Source: Acetobacteraceae bacterium (lineage in GTDB: Bacteria > Pseudomonadota > Alphaproteobacteria > Acetobacterales > Acetobacteraceae). Taken from it: a DNA stretch of 64,000 bases. The notes beneath the pieces are model-generated. The model ran no database searches. It was not told where the DNA came from and saw only the letters and a program-made list of their open reading frames with translations. Shown piece by piece: positions 36,663 to 47,708 of this stretch. The position numbers were made by a program, and so were the translations under genes. The stretch spans positions 1-64,000 of the forward strand of contig CANJJS010000017.1 of NCBI GenBank assembly GCA_947474705.1, written 5' to 3'. How positions within the stretch are numbered: the first letter of the stretch is position 1; every line of letters starts with the position of its first letter.

Positions 36663-37522
36663 CAGCGCCGTCCCGGTGTCGGACGGCCCGGCGTTTCGGG
36701 TGGCGCGAACCCGCCCAGCCCGTAATCGAAAATCCGCACGATATCGATCGCGCGCAACTGCGCGTCGGGTTCGATTTCCGGGATACCGGCGGCGTTATAA
36801 CGGATGGTGCCGACAGCCAGGTTCGCCGGGAAGGCGTTGGCCTCCGCGCTGGTGACGACGCGCTCGCCTTCTTTCGGGATCGACCCTTCCGTCCAGTATA
36901 ACAACCGAGGCCAGGGACCGTTGGTGCCGGCCATGATCGCGCGGGCGCGGCTGGTTTCCAGGATCACCGGGACCCGGCTGTTCATGTCGGTGATCAGCAG
37001 CACCCGCGCCGTGCGCGACCCGACCTCGGTGATGCGTCCCACCAGGCCACGCTCATCCAACGCGATCTGTCCCTTGCGCAGCGCGTGTTTGGGCCCGACC
37101 GACAGCAGCACCGCCTTCGCGTAAACGCCGCCCGCATCCGCCACCACCCGCGCCGTGACATAGGACGCCTCGGGGTCCGGGATCCAGCGCAGCGCCGATT
37201 TCAGCCGCCGGTTCTCCGCGTCCAGCGTCAACGCGATCCCCTGCCACCGCCGCAACTGCTCGTTTTCCTCGCGCAACCGCGTGTTTTCCTCGCGCATTCC
37301 CCACAAACCGGAGATCTCCGCGATGGTCTTGTTGATCGATCCCAACGGTTCCGCCAGCGCCAGATAGACCGGCGCGCTCGCGTCGTGGATCGCGGTCCGC
37401 GCGCGTTCGACCACCACCGTGTCGACCTTGCCGACCAGCATCAGCCCGAACGCCACGACGAACATCGCCGGCAGTGTAAGCCGCGCGAGCGCATGGCGTG
37501 CCTGAAGGGAAGGGCGAAACAT
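36662..37522 (-). CDS. mreC: Rod shape-determining protein MreC
   Basis: Periplasmic scaffold that links MreB to the elongation PBPs. 286 residues: one N-terminal membrane helix (LTLPAMFVVAFGLMLVGKV), a coiled coil (MREENTRLREENEQLRRWQGIALTLDAENRRLKSAL) and paired beta-barrel domains (ALRKGQIALDERGLVGRITEVGSRTARVLLITDMNSRVPV). Ends in a Pro/Gly/Arg-rich tail. It follows mreB after 76 bp. Confidence 0.95.
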   Translation of the reverse strand: MFRPSLQARHALARLTLPAMFVVAFGLMLVGKVDTVVVERARTAIHDASAPVYLALAEPLGSINKTIAEISGLWGMREENTRLREENEQLRRWQGIALTLDAENRRLKSALRWIPDPEASYVTARVVADAGGVYAKAVLLSVGPKHALRKGQIALDERGLVGRITEVGSRTARVLLITDMNSRVPVILETSRARAIMAGTNGPWPRLLYWTEGSIPKEGERVVTSAEANAFPANLAVGTIRYNAAGIPEIEPDAQLRAIDIVRIFDYGLGGFAPPETPGRPTPGRR

Positions 37523-37598
37523 GACGCGCTATGGTGAACCAGGAAGGTCGTCGGTCATGGCATCCCCCTTGGCATCCCCGGCGCGGCGCGGGCCGCTG

Positions 37599-40416
<2,818 letters not shown>

Positions 40417-40420
40417 GCGA

Positions 40421-41167
40421 TCAGCCGCGCGCGATGAAGGGCATTTTCGTCGCCATGATGGTGACGAACTGGATATTCGACTCGAGCGGCAGGCTGGCCA
40501 TGAACGCCACCTGTTTGGCGACGTGGTTCACATCCATCCGCGGTTCCACCGCCATCTGGCCGTAGGGCTGCATCTGGCCGTTGGTGGACCGCGCGGTCAT
40601 CGGCGTCGCGGCGTTGCCGATATCGATCTGGCACGAGCAGATGTCGTATTGCCGCCCGTCGAGCGCGATCGACTTGGTCAGGCCCGTCACGCCGTGCTTG
40701 GTGGAGGTATAGGCCACCGAGCCGGGCCGCGGCACATGCGCGGAAATGGACCCGTTGTTGATGATGCGCCCGCCGATCGGCGACTGGTCCCGCATGATGC
40801 GAAACGCCTGATTGGCGCACTGGAACATGCCGTCCAGGTTCACCGCGACAACACCGCGCCACGCCTCGTACGTCATGTCGCCGAAATTGGTCGAGGGCAC
40901 GTTGCCGCCGGCGTTGTTGAACAGCATGTCGACGCGGCCGAATTTCGCCTTGACCGCGGCGAAGGCGGCCACGACCGCGTTGGGATCGGACACGTCGGTT
41001 GGGATCGCGTAGGTGGACCCGCCGACGGCGAGGCTCGCTGTTTCGTCCAGCGCGTCGGCGCGCCGGCCCAACATCGCGACGGACCAGCCCTCCGCGCACA
41101 ACGCCAATACCGAGGCGCGGCCAATGCCGCTGCCCGCGCCCGTGATGACCGCGATCCGCTCCGCCAT
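40421..41167 (-). CDS. Short-chain dehydrogenase/reductase (classical SDR)
   Basis: A 248-residue NAD(P)-dependent oxidoreductase. Cofactor motif TGAGSGIG at 10-17, NNAGGN for the fold, and the catalytic serine in INNGSISAH with YTSTK (Tyr/Lys) intact. The substrate loop (QIDIGNAATPMTARSTNGQMQPYGQM) is longer than average. It is the first gene of a two-gene operon with the serine-less esterase, divergent from the Gfo/Idh/MocA genes with 113 bp between them. Substrate unknown. Confidence 0.88.
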   Translation of the reverse strand: MAERIAVITGAGSGIGRASVLALCAEGWSVAMLGRRADALDETASLAVGGSTYAIPTDVSDPNAVVAAFAAVKAKFGRVDMLFNNAGGNVPSTNFGDMTYEAWRGVVAVNLDGMFQCANQAFRIMRDQSPIGGRIINNGSISAHVPRPGSVAYTSTKHGVTGLTKSIALDGRQYDICSCQIDIGNAATPMTARSTNGQMQPYGQMAVEPRMDVNHVAKQVAFMASLPLESNIQFVTIMATKMPFIARG

Positions 41168-41280
41168 GATGTTTCCTCCAACAGGGTGCCCTTATGGGCC
41201 GTGTGACCTGACCCATTGTGGACCTTGGTTGCGAGAGGGGGAAGATGGTGCGAGCCTGATCCCGCACGGAGGAGAACCGA

Positions 41281-42294
41281 ATGACGCGTTTCGCCGCGAT
41301 CGGCCTGGACCATCGCCACGTCTACGATATGACGGCGGGCCTGCTCGCGGCCGGCGCGGTGTGCGTGGGGCACGATTCCGGCACGACGGATTCGCGCGTG
41401 CTCGCCGGGTTCCGCAAACGCTTTCCGGATGTCCCGGCGCGGTCCCGGGAAGCTTTGCTGGACGACCCCTCGATTGATTTCATCGTGCTGTCCTCGGTCC
41501 CAAGGGACAGGTCCGCGATCGCCATCGCGGCGATGCGCCGCGGCAAGGACGTCATGTCCGACAAGCCGGGCGTGACGGCATTCGCGCATCTCGACGCGCT
41601 CCGCGCCGCTGTCGGCGAAACCGGGCGGCTGTGGTCGATTTGTGTGGGACGCGTGGCCTCGCCCGCGATACAGGCGGCGTTGAAAGTCGTGCGATCCGGC
41701 GAGTTGGGCCGGCTGGTGCATATGACCAGCCTCGCGCCGCACCGCTTGAACCGCGCTTTGCGTCCCGACTGGTTTTTCGACAAACCGGCCTATGGCGGGA
41801 TCGTCAACGATATCGGCGTTCACTCGATCGATCAGTTCCTGGCGCTCGCGGGCGCGGAAACGGCGGAGATCGAAACGAGCACCATCGGCGCCTTCGGCAC
41901 GGAACCCGCGGGTTTCGAGGATTTCGCGGAAATGACGCTCAGCACACCGTCGGTCCGAGGCTGGTGCCGCGTCGATTGGTTCACCCCCGACGGGCTGCCG
42001 GACTGGGGCGACGGACGGTTGTTTCTGATTGGAACGGAAGGCACGCTGGAATTGCGCAAAAACCTCGACATAGAGGGGCGGCCGGGTTCGGACCATATGT
42101 TCGTCGCGAACAAAACCGGGACGCGCTACCAGGATTGCGGCGGCTTGCCGGTGACGTATTTTCGCGATTTCATCGATGCCGTTGTCTCCAGGGATTTTTC
42201 CGCGTTGCCGCACGAACCCGTCTTTACCGTCTGCCGCCTGGCGCTCCAGGCGCAGGCCGGCGCGAAACGTTTCGCCGCCGAGGTCCGCGCATGA
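41281..42294 (+). CDS. Gfo/Idh/MocA-family oxidoreductase (1)
   Basis: A 337-residue NAD(P)-dependent sugar/inositol dehydrogenase-like protein. The start follows GGAGGAGAACCGA. The N-terminal Rossmann domain shows DVMSDKPGVTAFAHLDALRAA, the DKP variant of the EKP motif with the catalytic lysine. FDKPAYGGIVNDIGVHSIDQFLALAG in the C-terminal domain supplies the D/H pair. The N-terminal FAAIGLDHRHVYDM departs from GxGxxG, as in several members acting on carbohydrate derivatives. Its stop overlaps the start of the second family member (ATGA). Substrate unknown. Confidence 0.83.
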   Translation: MTRFAAIGLDHRHVYDMTAGLLAAGAVCVGHDSGTTDSRVLAGFRKRFPDVPARSREALLDDPSIDFIVLSSVPRDRSAIAIAAMRRGKDVMSDKPGVTAFAHLDALRAAVGETGRLWSICVGRVASPAIQAALKVVRSGELGRLVHMTSLAPHRLNRALRPDWFFDKPAYGGIVNDIGVHSIDQFLALAGAETAEIETSTIGAFGTEPAGFEDFAEMTLSTPSVRGWCRVDWFTPDGLPDWGDGRLFLIGTEGTLELRKNLDIEGRPGSDHMFVANKTGTRYQDCGGLPVTYFRDFIDAVVSRDFSALPHEPVFTVCRLALQAQAGAKRFAAEVRA

Positions 42295-43283
42295 TCGGAC
42301 TCGCCGTCATCGGTCTGGGCGCCGCGCTCGGCCCGCACGGGAAATCCCTCGTGGACCTGAAGGACCGCGTGCGCGTCGTTCACGCCGTCGCCCGGACCCC
42401 TGAAAACCGCCGCGCGGCGGCGGAACAGTTCGGCTTCCCAACGTCCGCCGACGCGCTGGCGGCGATCGCCGATCCCGCCGTGGACGCGGTCATGATCCTG
42501 ACCCCCACCAACGCGCATCTGGAACTCGCCGAAGCCGCCTTCGCCGCCGGCAAACACGTGCTGTGCGAAAAGCCGCTGGACGTCACGGTCGATCGCGCCG
42601 AACGCCTGGTCGCCGCGGGCCGCGCCGCCAACCGGCGCCTGGGCGTCATGCTGCAACTCCGCTTCCGCGCCGCCAGCCAGAAATTGAAATTTCTGATCGC
42701 AACCGGCGCATTGGGAAACATCCAGGCGGCGACATTGACCGTGCCTTGGTGGCGGGCCCAGAGTTACTACGACCAGCCCGGACGCGGCGTGAAGGCCCGC
42801 GACGGCGGCGGCGTCCTGATGATCCAGGCGATCCACGCCCTGGACCTTTTCCGCTGGTGCGCCGGCATAAGCGCGGTCGAAGCGGCCATGATCCGCACCA
42901 CCGCGCTGCACCGCATGGAAACCGAGGATTACGCGTCCGCTTTGGTCCGCCTTGGCAACGGCGCGCCCGGCACGATCGTCGCCACCGTCGCGGCCTGGCC
43001 CGGCGGGCCCGAACAAATTCTCGTCATCGGCGACAAGGGAATCGCCCGCATGGACGGAAGCAATCTCCGCGTGTCGTATCTGGATGGCACCGAGGATATT
43101 CTTCAGGATGCCGTGGGAACCGGCACCGGAACCGGATGGATGGCGTTCTCGCACGAACCGCATAAAGCCGTGATAAGCGACTTTCTCGACGCCATCGAAC
43201 AGAATCGCGACCCCGCCATTCCCGGCGAGGAAGCGCTGGCGACGCAACGCGTCATCGACGACATCATCGCAAAGGGAGCCTGA
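42291..43283 (+). CDS. Gfo/Idh/MocA-family oxidoreductase (2)
   Basis: A 330-residue member of the same superfamily. The true start is the ATG at 42291, overlapping the previous stop; the ORF track merges it with a shadow extension. Motifs are LAVIGLGAALGPHG for NAD(P), CEKPLDVTVDRAERLV with the catalytic lysine, and DGGGVLMIQAIHALDLFRWCAG. Two distinct members in tandem suggest two consecutive redox steps on one polyol, sugar or uronate-like compound. A CinA-like amidase gene follows 4 bp later. Confidence 0.86.
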   Translation: MIGLAVIGLGAALGPHGKSLVDLKDRVRVVHAVARTPENRRAAAEQFGFPTSADALAAIADPAVDAVMILTPTNAHLELAEAAFAAGKHVLCEKPLDVTVDRAERLVAAGRAANRRLGVMLQLRFRAASQKLKFLIATGALGNIQAATLTVPWWRAQSYYDQPGRGVKARDGGGVLMIQAIHALDLFRWCAGISAVEAAMIRTTALHRMETEDYASALVRLGNGAPGTIVATVAAWPGGPEQILVIGDKGIARMDGSNLRVSYLDGTEDILQDAVGTGTGTGWMAFSHEPHKAVISDFLDAIEQNRDPAIPGEEALATQRVIDDIIAKGA

Positions 43284-43287
43284 AAAA

Positions 43288-43773
43288 ATGCAAACGTTAC
43301 TGCCTCTGGCCGAGAAAATCGGCGCCCGCCTGAAAGAACGCGGCGAAACGATCGCGATCGCGGAATCCTCGACGGGCGGGCTCGTTTCCGCCGCGCTGCT
43401 GTCGGTCGGCGGCGCGTCCGCTTATTTCCGCGGCGGCAGCGTGATCTACACGGCGCACGCGCGGTCCGGATTTCTCGATATTCCGAACCCGCTGCCGCCG
43501 CCGATCGAGCGCGCCTCGACGGAACCCTACGCGCTGCTGCTGGCCGACACCGTGCGCGGCCGCCTGAACGCGTCCTGGGGTGTGGGCGAAACCGGCGCCA
43601 CGGGCCCGACCGGCAACCGCTATGGCGACAAATCCGGACATACGTGTATCGCCGTGACCGGTCCTGGATTTTCGAAAGCGGTGACTTTGGAGACGGGAAG
43701 CCCGGATCGGATCGCCAACATGCGTGCCTTTTCGCAACGCGTGCTGGAAGTCATCGCGGAAGCACTGGGCTGA
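43288..43773 (+). CDS. CinA C-terminal domain protein (nicotinamide-nucleotide amidase-like)
   Basis: A 161-residue stand-alone CinA C-terminal domain, as in PncC, which converts NMN to nicotinate mononucleotide. AESSTGGLVSAALLSVGGASAYFRGGSVIYT contains the conserved serine-rich active site, and GVGETGATGPTGNRYGD is the second motif. The N-terminal competence/molybdopterin-like domain of full CinA is absent. Last gene of the Gfo/Idh/MocA operon, which is an unusual neighbour for an NAD-salvage enzyme. In that context it might act on another substrate. Confidence 0.85.
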   Translation: MQTLLPLAEKIGARLKERGETIAIAESSTGGLVSAALLSVGGASAYFRGGSVIYTAHARSGFLDIPNPLPPPIERASTEPYALLLADTVRGRLNASWGVGETGATGPTGNRYGDKSGHTCIAVTGPGFSKAVTLETGSPDRIANMRAFSQRVLEVIAEALG

Positions 43774-43783
43774 TCCCGGCCTT

Positions 43784-44178
43784 ATCCCAACCGGCGTAAA
43801 CAGCGGCTGTCGCCGCGCTTGCGTCGACCCTCGTCATGGTCCGCGAAAGCGGACCATCCACGCTTTTCGCGAAGTCGCGGCCTTGAAGGCGTGGATCGTC
43901 GGCCTCCGCCTGCGATGCTACGGTGGACGTACATCCACGGAATGAAAATTCGAAGTCAGGCACAACATCTCCTCGTCATCCCCCGACTCGATCGGGGGGC
44001 CGGGAGCGGCACGATCCCGCCTTTCTGGCACCCCCGGTGGCCCGACCAGGTCGGGCCATGACGAGGAGAGCGCGTGCCAGACGGCGGATTTTCATTCCGC
44101 GGATGTACGGCCACCGTAGGCCGGCGAGGACCGGTCGGGTAGCCCCGCCGAGGGTCGACGGTAACACCGGTTGGGATT
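43784..44178. repeat. ~395-bp imperfect palindromic intergenic element
   Basis: The outer ends TATCCCAACCGG and CCGGTTGGGATT are inverted copies. The inner arms 43918-43997 and 44041-44120 (80 bp each) pair over most of their length, including ACGGTGG, CGTACATCC, CGGAATGAAAAT and CTCCTCGTCAT. The left half also carries a small hairpin with a GAAA loop, ATGGTCCGC-GAAA-GCGGACCAT (43836-43857), that is missing on the right. The REP-like 29-bp motif lies at 44034-44062 (inverted) and in altered form at 43833 and 43975. This fills most of the 504-bp gap 43774-44277, which has no supportable gene. Confidence 0.75.
44034..44062 (-). repeat. REP-like 29-bp motif, copy D (inverted)
   Basis: The reverse complement begins GTCATGGCCCGACCTGGTCG and ends GGCCACCGG, matching copy C at 26534 at all but a few loop positions. 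It sits near the centre of the 395-bp palindrome. Confidence 0.75.
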
Positions 44179-44277
44179 TATCCCCCACGGGTCCTCCCTG
44201 GGCTCGTCCCAGAGCCCGGACGCGGCACACGCCCTGTTTTTCGGGGTTGCCGGCCGCGGGGACCCGCCAGAATCGCC

Positions 44278-45093
44278 TCAACGCAACAACGCCGGCAAAT
44301 GCCGCGTCAACATCCCCCCGGCATCCCGTAATTCATGCACAATGGTAAAATGGTCGCCGCCGGGCACGGGAAGCAGCGCGCCCGGCAAATGCGCCGCCGA
44401 TCGCCGCGCATGCAAATCCCGGCTGTCCGACACCAGAGGCGGCAATTCCGCCGTCCCATAGGCGATCGCCAACGGTTTCCCGCGCATCGGCAGCCGCAAC
44501 GGCGACAAGACGGCGATTTCCTCGTCTGTCAGCCGCAATTTCTCGTTCAGATAGGTGTCCCGGATCGGCCCCAGCTCGAACACGCCGGAAATCGCCAGGC
44601 CCGCTGTCACCAGCGGATGATCCAGGCACAACGCCGTCAGATGCCCGCCGGCGGACCAGCCCGACAGCACCACCGGCCCTCGAATACCATGCGCCGGCCC
44701 TTCCGCGCCCAACCAGTCGAGCGCGGTCCGAATCTCCGCCGCGATTTCCGTCAACGACGCATCCGGAGCCAGCGTGTAACCCGGCAACGCCGCCGACCAT
44801 CCCAGCGAACACGGCCCGGCGATCAGGCCCGCGAATTGCTCCTTGCCGTTCCGCTGCCAGTATCCGCCGTGAATGAACACAAGACAGGGCGCGGCCGGAT
44901 CGGCGGCCGGGAACAAATCCCAGGCGCACCGTTCCCGCGGCCCGTAACGTAGATCGAGATGCCCGCCATGCGCCCGCCGGAACGCCGCCGAGTCCGCCTC
45001 TCGCGCCGCGCTCAACGCCGCGCTGTTCGCGACAGCGGCGGAGTTGTTATAGGCCGCGTCCCGTTCCGCCCGGGACATCGCGCCCCAGTTCAC
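44278..45093 (-). CDS. Alpha/beta hydrolase, arylformamidase-like
   Basis: A 271-residue alpha/beta hydrolase. CLVFIHGGYWQRNGKEQF carries the HGGYW oxyanion motif characteristic of kynurenine formamidase-like enzymes. The nucleophile is in LSGWSAGGHLTALCL. The C-terminal GGDHFTIVHEL contains the catalytic histidine. No signal peptide. Its start overlaps the stop of the deacetylase-like gene by 4 nt, so the two are co-translated. Substrate unproven; an N-formyl or ester bond is a reasonable guess from the motif. No tryptophan-catabolism genes are adjacent. Confidence 0.85.
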   Translation of the reverse strand: MNWGAMSRAERDAAYNNSAAVANSAALSAAREADSAAFRRAHGGHLDLRYGPRERCAWDLFPAADPAAPCLVFIHGGYWQRNGKEQFAGLIAGPCSLGWSAALPGYTLAPDASLTEIAAEIRTALDWLGAEGPAHGIRGPVVLSGWSAGGHLTALCLDHPLVTAGLAISGVFELGPIRDTYLNEKLRLTDEEIAVLSPLRLPMRGKPLAIAYGTAELPPLVSDSRDLHARRSAAHLPGALLPVPGGDHFTIVHELRDAGGMLTRHLPALLR

Positions 45094-45962
45094 GCGGAGG
45101 CTTTCAGGTACCAGTCCATGATCTGGCGTCCCTGCCAGAACACCGTGCCCGGCCGGGCCGCCATGTGCGCCAGCGCCTTCTCGAACCAGCCGATCCGATG
45201 CGGCACCCCGCTGATATACGCATGCACCGCGAGGCCCATGACCTTCGCGCCCTGGGCTTCCGCCTCGTCGTACAAACGATCGAACTGCGCGACCGTCCGG
45301 TCGAACAACTCCTCGGCGCGATGATGCTGAATCATCATCATGGGAATGTCATTCAGTTCGACGCTGTAGGGCATCGTCAGCATCGGTCCGTGCTTCGTGC
45401 GGAGCGTCGTGGGCAAATCGTCGATCACCCAGTCCGCGCAGTATTTGATGCCCGCCTCGGCCAACAGATCGGGCGTGTCCAGCGTCTCCGTCAGGCCTGG
45501 CGCCAGCCAGCCCACCGGTTCGTGCCCGCCCGCGTCGCGCAGCGTGTCGATGGCCTGGCGGATCATGGCGCGCTGGTCGTCCACCAAATGTGTCGCGGTC
45601 TGGTGGAAGCCGTGCACCATGAACTCCCAGCCCGCGTCGCTCGCCGCCTGCGTGACCCTGGGGTAGGCCGCCGGCACCGCCCCGTTGATCGCCAGCGTCG
45701 GCGCGATCCCGAAATTGTCCAGCGCCGCCTTCAGCCGCCAGAAGCCCACGCGCATGCCGTATTCATGCCAGGCCCAGTTGGGCACGTCCGGCAGGACGGA
45801 GGCCCCCTGCGGCGGCGTCAGAACCTGACGCGGCATCGGCCGATGGATATCCCACCGCTCGATGTTCACCACCAGAAAAACCGCGACGCGTTTGCCGTCC
45901 GGCAGACTCAGCCGCGGACGATCGATACTGGCCTGATAATCGAGGCGATCGGAGGGTTCCAT
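45090..45962 (-). CDS. Polysaccharide deacetylase/PuuE-like amidohydrolase
   Basis: A 290-residue NodB-like domain without signal peptide, so cytoplasmic and unlikely to act on cell-wall polymer. VFLVVNIERWDI replaces the usual TFDDG motif. MVHGFHQTATHL supplies metal-binding histidines, and VGWLAPGLTETLDTPDLLAEAGIKYCADW matches the RxP-type motif of allantoinase PuuE-like members. LAVHAYISGVPHRIGWFEKAL holds the last His motif. Paired with the arylformamidase-like hydrolase, it probably hydrolyses a small amide or ureide rather than chitin. Confidence 0.82.
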   Translation of the reverse strand: MEPSDRLDYQASIDRPRLSLPDGKRVAVFLVVNIERWDIHRPMPRQVLTPPQGASVLPDVPNWAWHEYGMRVGFWRLKAALDNFGIAPTLAINGAVPAAYPRVTQAASDAGWEFMVHGFHQTATHLVDDQRAMIRQAIDTLRDAGGHEPVGWLAPGLTETLDTPDLLAEAGIKYCADWVIDDLPTTLRTKHGPMLTMPYSVELNDIPMMMIQHHRAEELFDRTVAQFDRLYDEAEAQGAKVMGLAVHAYISGVPHRIGWFEKALAHMAARPGTVFWQGRQIMDWYLKASA

Positions 45963-45993
45963 GCGCCCAGCATGCCCACCGTTCCCCGCGGTC

Positions 45994-46455
45994 TCAAGCC
46001 CCGGCTGGAAACAACCGCGGATCGAGCCGAACCGGTTGCTCCGCGCTGGCGGAGATCCGCGCGAACGCCGGATGGGCGGGGTTCACCATCGCGTTCAGGT
46101 CCAGTCCGCCGGTGACCGCGGAGGGGACCAGCAACACCAGCGCGTGCCCGCTTTTCAACCATGCGGTGCCGAAGCGCACGGAGGCCTCGGCCGGATGCGC
46201 ATCCCAGCCGGGCACGTCTTCCGGCGCCATGCGTTCGATTGGCGCGCCGTTGGGGATGTCGATCTCGATGTATCCGATACCCCGGGGAACCCGGCCGATA
46301 TTCGCGTGCACGAGGATTTCCAGCACGCCCATCGCGAAGGAGGTGGCGGTGTAGATCGCCGGTGTCCCCTTCTGGTTCCACCGCCCGCCCTTCAACCGCG
46401 CGCCTTCGCCGCTCCACAGCTTGTAGCCCACACCGCCCAACCGCCAGAGCCGCAT
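45994..46455 (-). CDS. RES-domain toxin (NAD+-degrading family)
   Basis: A 153-residue RES protein. The family name motif region is GARLKGGRWNQKGTPAIYTATSFAMGVLEILVH, with the R-x(n)-RWN and catalytic-pocket residues, and the downstream serine-rich loop is EASVRFGTAWLKSGHALVLLVPS. RES toxins of Xre-RES modules break down NAD+ and arrest growth. The ATG directly follows the antitoxin stop (TGAATG). Length and motifs are intact, so an active toxin is expected. Confidence 0.88.
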   Translation of the reverse strand: MRLWRLGGVGYKLWSGEGARLKGGRWNQKGTPAIYTATSFAMGVLEILVHANIGRVPRGIGYIEIDIPNGAPIERMAPEDVPGWDAHPAEASVRFGTAWLKSGHALVLLVPSAVTGGLDLNAMVNPAHPAFARISASAEQPVRLDPRLFPAGA

Positions 46456-46890
46456 TCAGGCGGGCAGACCGTAAATCATGCAGTCCAGCACTTGTTCGAC
46501 CGCGCGCCCGCCCATTTCCGTCATGGCCGCGTCGATCGGGCGCCGTCCCTTCAGTTCCGGGTGCGGCCGCCGCATGAATTCGCGGGCGTCGCCTTCGTCG
46601 AGGAAGGCGAGCATCGCCATGTCGAACAACCGCCCCAGCCGCAGTGTCTGTTCGCCCTGGGCGAGCGTCAGCGTGCCCCGGCGGTTCAGACTGGATTTCG
46701 GCACAATGGCGTGTGCCACCCGCGTCGCCTCCGCGTTGTCGCCGCAGATCCGCAGAGTCACGGCCCGCAGTTCTTCCACGGGCACCGCGTCGGCGGTGAG
46801 TTCCGGCTCCCGGGAAATCGTGACGCGCGGTTCCGACACGCCGCGATAGAGGGGAGGGCGGTCGATGTCGTCGAACAGGCCTGCGATCAT
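46456..46890 (-). CDS. Xre/MbcA/ParS-type antitoxin
   Basis: A 144-residue antitoxin. The start is the ATG at 46890 after a near-perfect GGAGGTCCAA site; the 432-residue version in the ORF track is a shadow extension through the FAH gene. The C-terminal half (LTLAQGEQTLRLGRLFDMAMLAFLDEGDAREFMRRPHPELKGRRPIDAAMTEMGGRAVEQVLDCMIYGLPA) is the DUF2384/MbcA-ParS toxin-binding domain. The N-terminal part is the Xre-like DNA-binding region (VPKSSLNRRGTL). It should neutralise the RES toxin encoded immediately downstream and repress its own promoter at the operator that overlaps its start codon. Confidence 0.85.
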   Translation of the reverse strand: MIAGLFDDIDRPPLYRGVSEPRVTISREPELTADAVPVEELRAVTLRICGDNAEATRVAHAIVPKSSLNRRGTLTLAQGEQTLRLGRLFDMAMLAFLDEGDAREFMRRPHPELKGRRPIDAAMTEMGGRAVEQVLDCMIYGLPA

Positions 46891-46918
46891 TTGGACCTCC
46901 ACTCCTGTCCAAATGGAC
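46889..46918 (-). promoter_or_regulatory. Predicted autoregulatory operator of the RES/Xre module
   Basis: Inverted copies ATTTGGAC (46889-46896) and GTCCAAAT (46907-46914) lie 10 nt apart. The second also forms GTCCA-AA-TGGAC (46907-46918). The site overlaps the antitoxin start codon and ribosome-binding site, where binding by the Xre antitoxin would block its own expression. Confidence 0.5.
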
Positions 46919-46952
46919 CTTTTCCGCTCCCGCGTCAAGGAAATCTCAGGGA

Positions 46953-47708
46953 TCACGCCACGAACGTCACCTCCGCCGATCCCAGCCCTTCGAAGGTCAC
47001 GCCGCAGACATCGCCCGGTTTCAGGAACATCAGCCCGGTGAAGGATCCGCAGGTGACGAACTGGCCGGCGCGGACGCCGCCGTTCTCGCGCCAGAGATTG
47101 GCCAGCACGACGGCGACGCCCAGGGGATCGCCGGTGGGGTGGCCGCCGGTTTTTTCCAGCTCGGTTTTGCCGTTGACGGTGAGGGTGACTTTTAACTGGC
47201 CCAAGGCGAGGTCGCGCCAATGGGAGGTGGGGACGCTGTGGATCAGGGCGCCGTTGCTGATGGAGTCGGCCAGTTTCTCCAGGTTCGTCACTGGCGCGGT
47301 CTGGCCGTAGCGGCTGTGCACCACCTCGATCGCGGCGCAGGCCTCCAGCACGGCGGCGACTTCGTTGCGGCTGTATGGCACGGCGCGCGGGGGCAGGTCG
47401 CGGCGGAAGACGAAGGCGACCTCGCCCTCGACGCCGCATTGCGGGACTTTTGCCGCGGGCAGATCGCACGGGGAGGGGAGGATCGTTCCGCCGTAGATAA
47501 TCCCGCGGGTCGGTTCGCCGCCGGCGGGCGCCATCGCCTTGAAGCCCGCGATCAGTTGCCCGAGCTGGCGGCTGACCTCGTCCTGGATCGCATGGGCGTC
47601 TTCGAAGGTGACCGGTTTCAGATCGGCGGGCAGGCCGTCCAGCGGTTGCATGTCGCGGCGCGCCTGGACCAGAATTTTGGCGGCGTGTTGGATCTGGGTT
47701 TTGTTCAT
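46953..47708 (-). CDS. Fumarylacetoacetate hydrolase-family protein (2-keto-4-pentenoate hydratase-like)
   Basis: A 251-residue MhpD/HpcG-like enzyme. The start is the ATG at 47708 (MNKTQIQHAAKILVQARRD), preceded by GGGGAACC; the 20-residue extension in the ORF track lacks a ribosome site. Metal-binding GVEGEVAFVFRRDLP, with EACAAIEVVHSRY and SNGALIHSVP, identify the hydratase/decarboxylase branch. FVTCGSFTGLMFLKPGDVCGVTFEGLG is the C-terminal block. These enzymes hydrate 2-hydroxypentadienoates or decarboxylate oxalocrotonate in aromatic meta-cleavage, but no other such genes are near. Likely co-transcribed after the ribokinase gene (67-bp gap). Confidence 0.87.
   Translation of the reverse strand: MNKTQIQHAAKILVQARRDMQPLDGLPADLKPVTFEDAHAIQDEVSRQLGQLIAGFKAMAPAGGEPTRGIIYGGTILPSPCDLPAAKVPQCGVEGEVAFVFRRDLPPRAVPYSRNEVAAVLEACAAIEVVHSRYGQTAPVTNLEKLADSISNGALIHSVPTSHWRDLALGQLKVTLTVNGKTELEKTGGHPTGDPLGVAVVLANLWRENGGVRAGQFVTCGSFTGLMFLKPGDVCGVTFEGLGSAEVTFVA

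Noticed and set aside
45090-45962. Cell-wall polysaccharide deacetylase
   Set aside because: No signal peptide or membrane anchor, and the catalytic TFDDG motif is replaced; a small-molecule PuuE-like role fits better.
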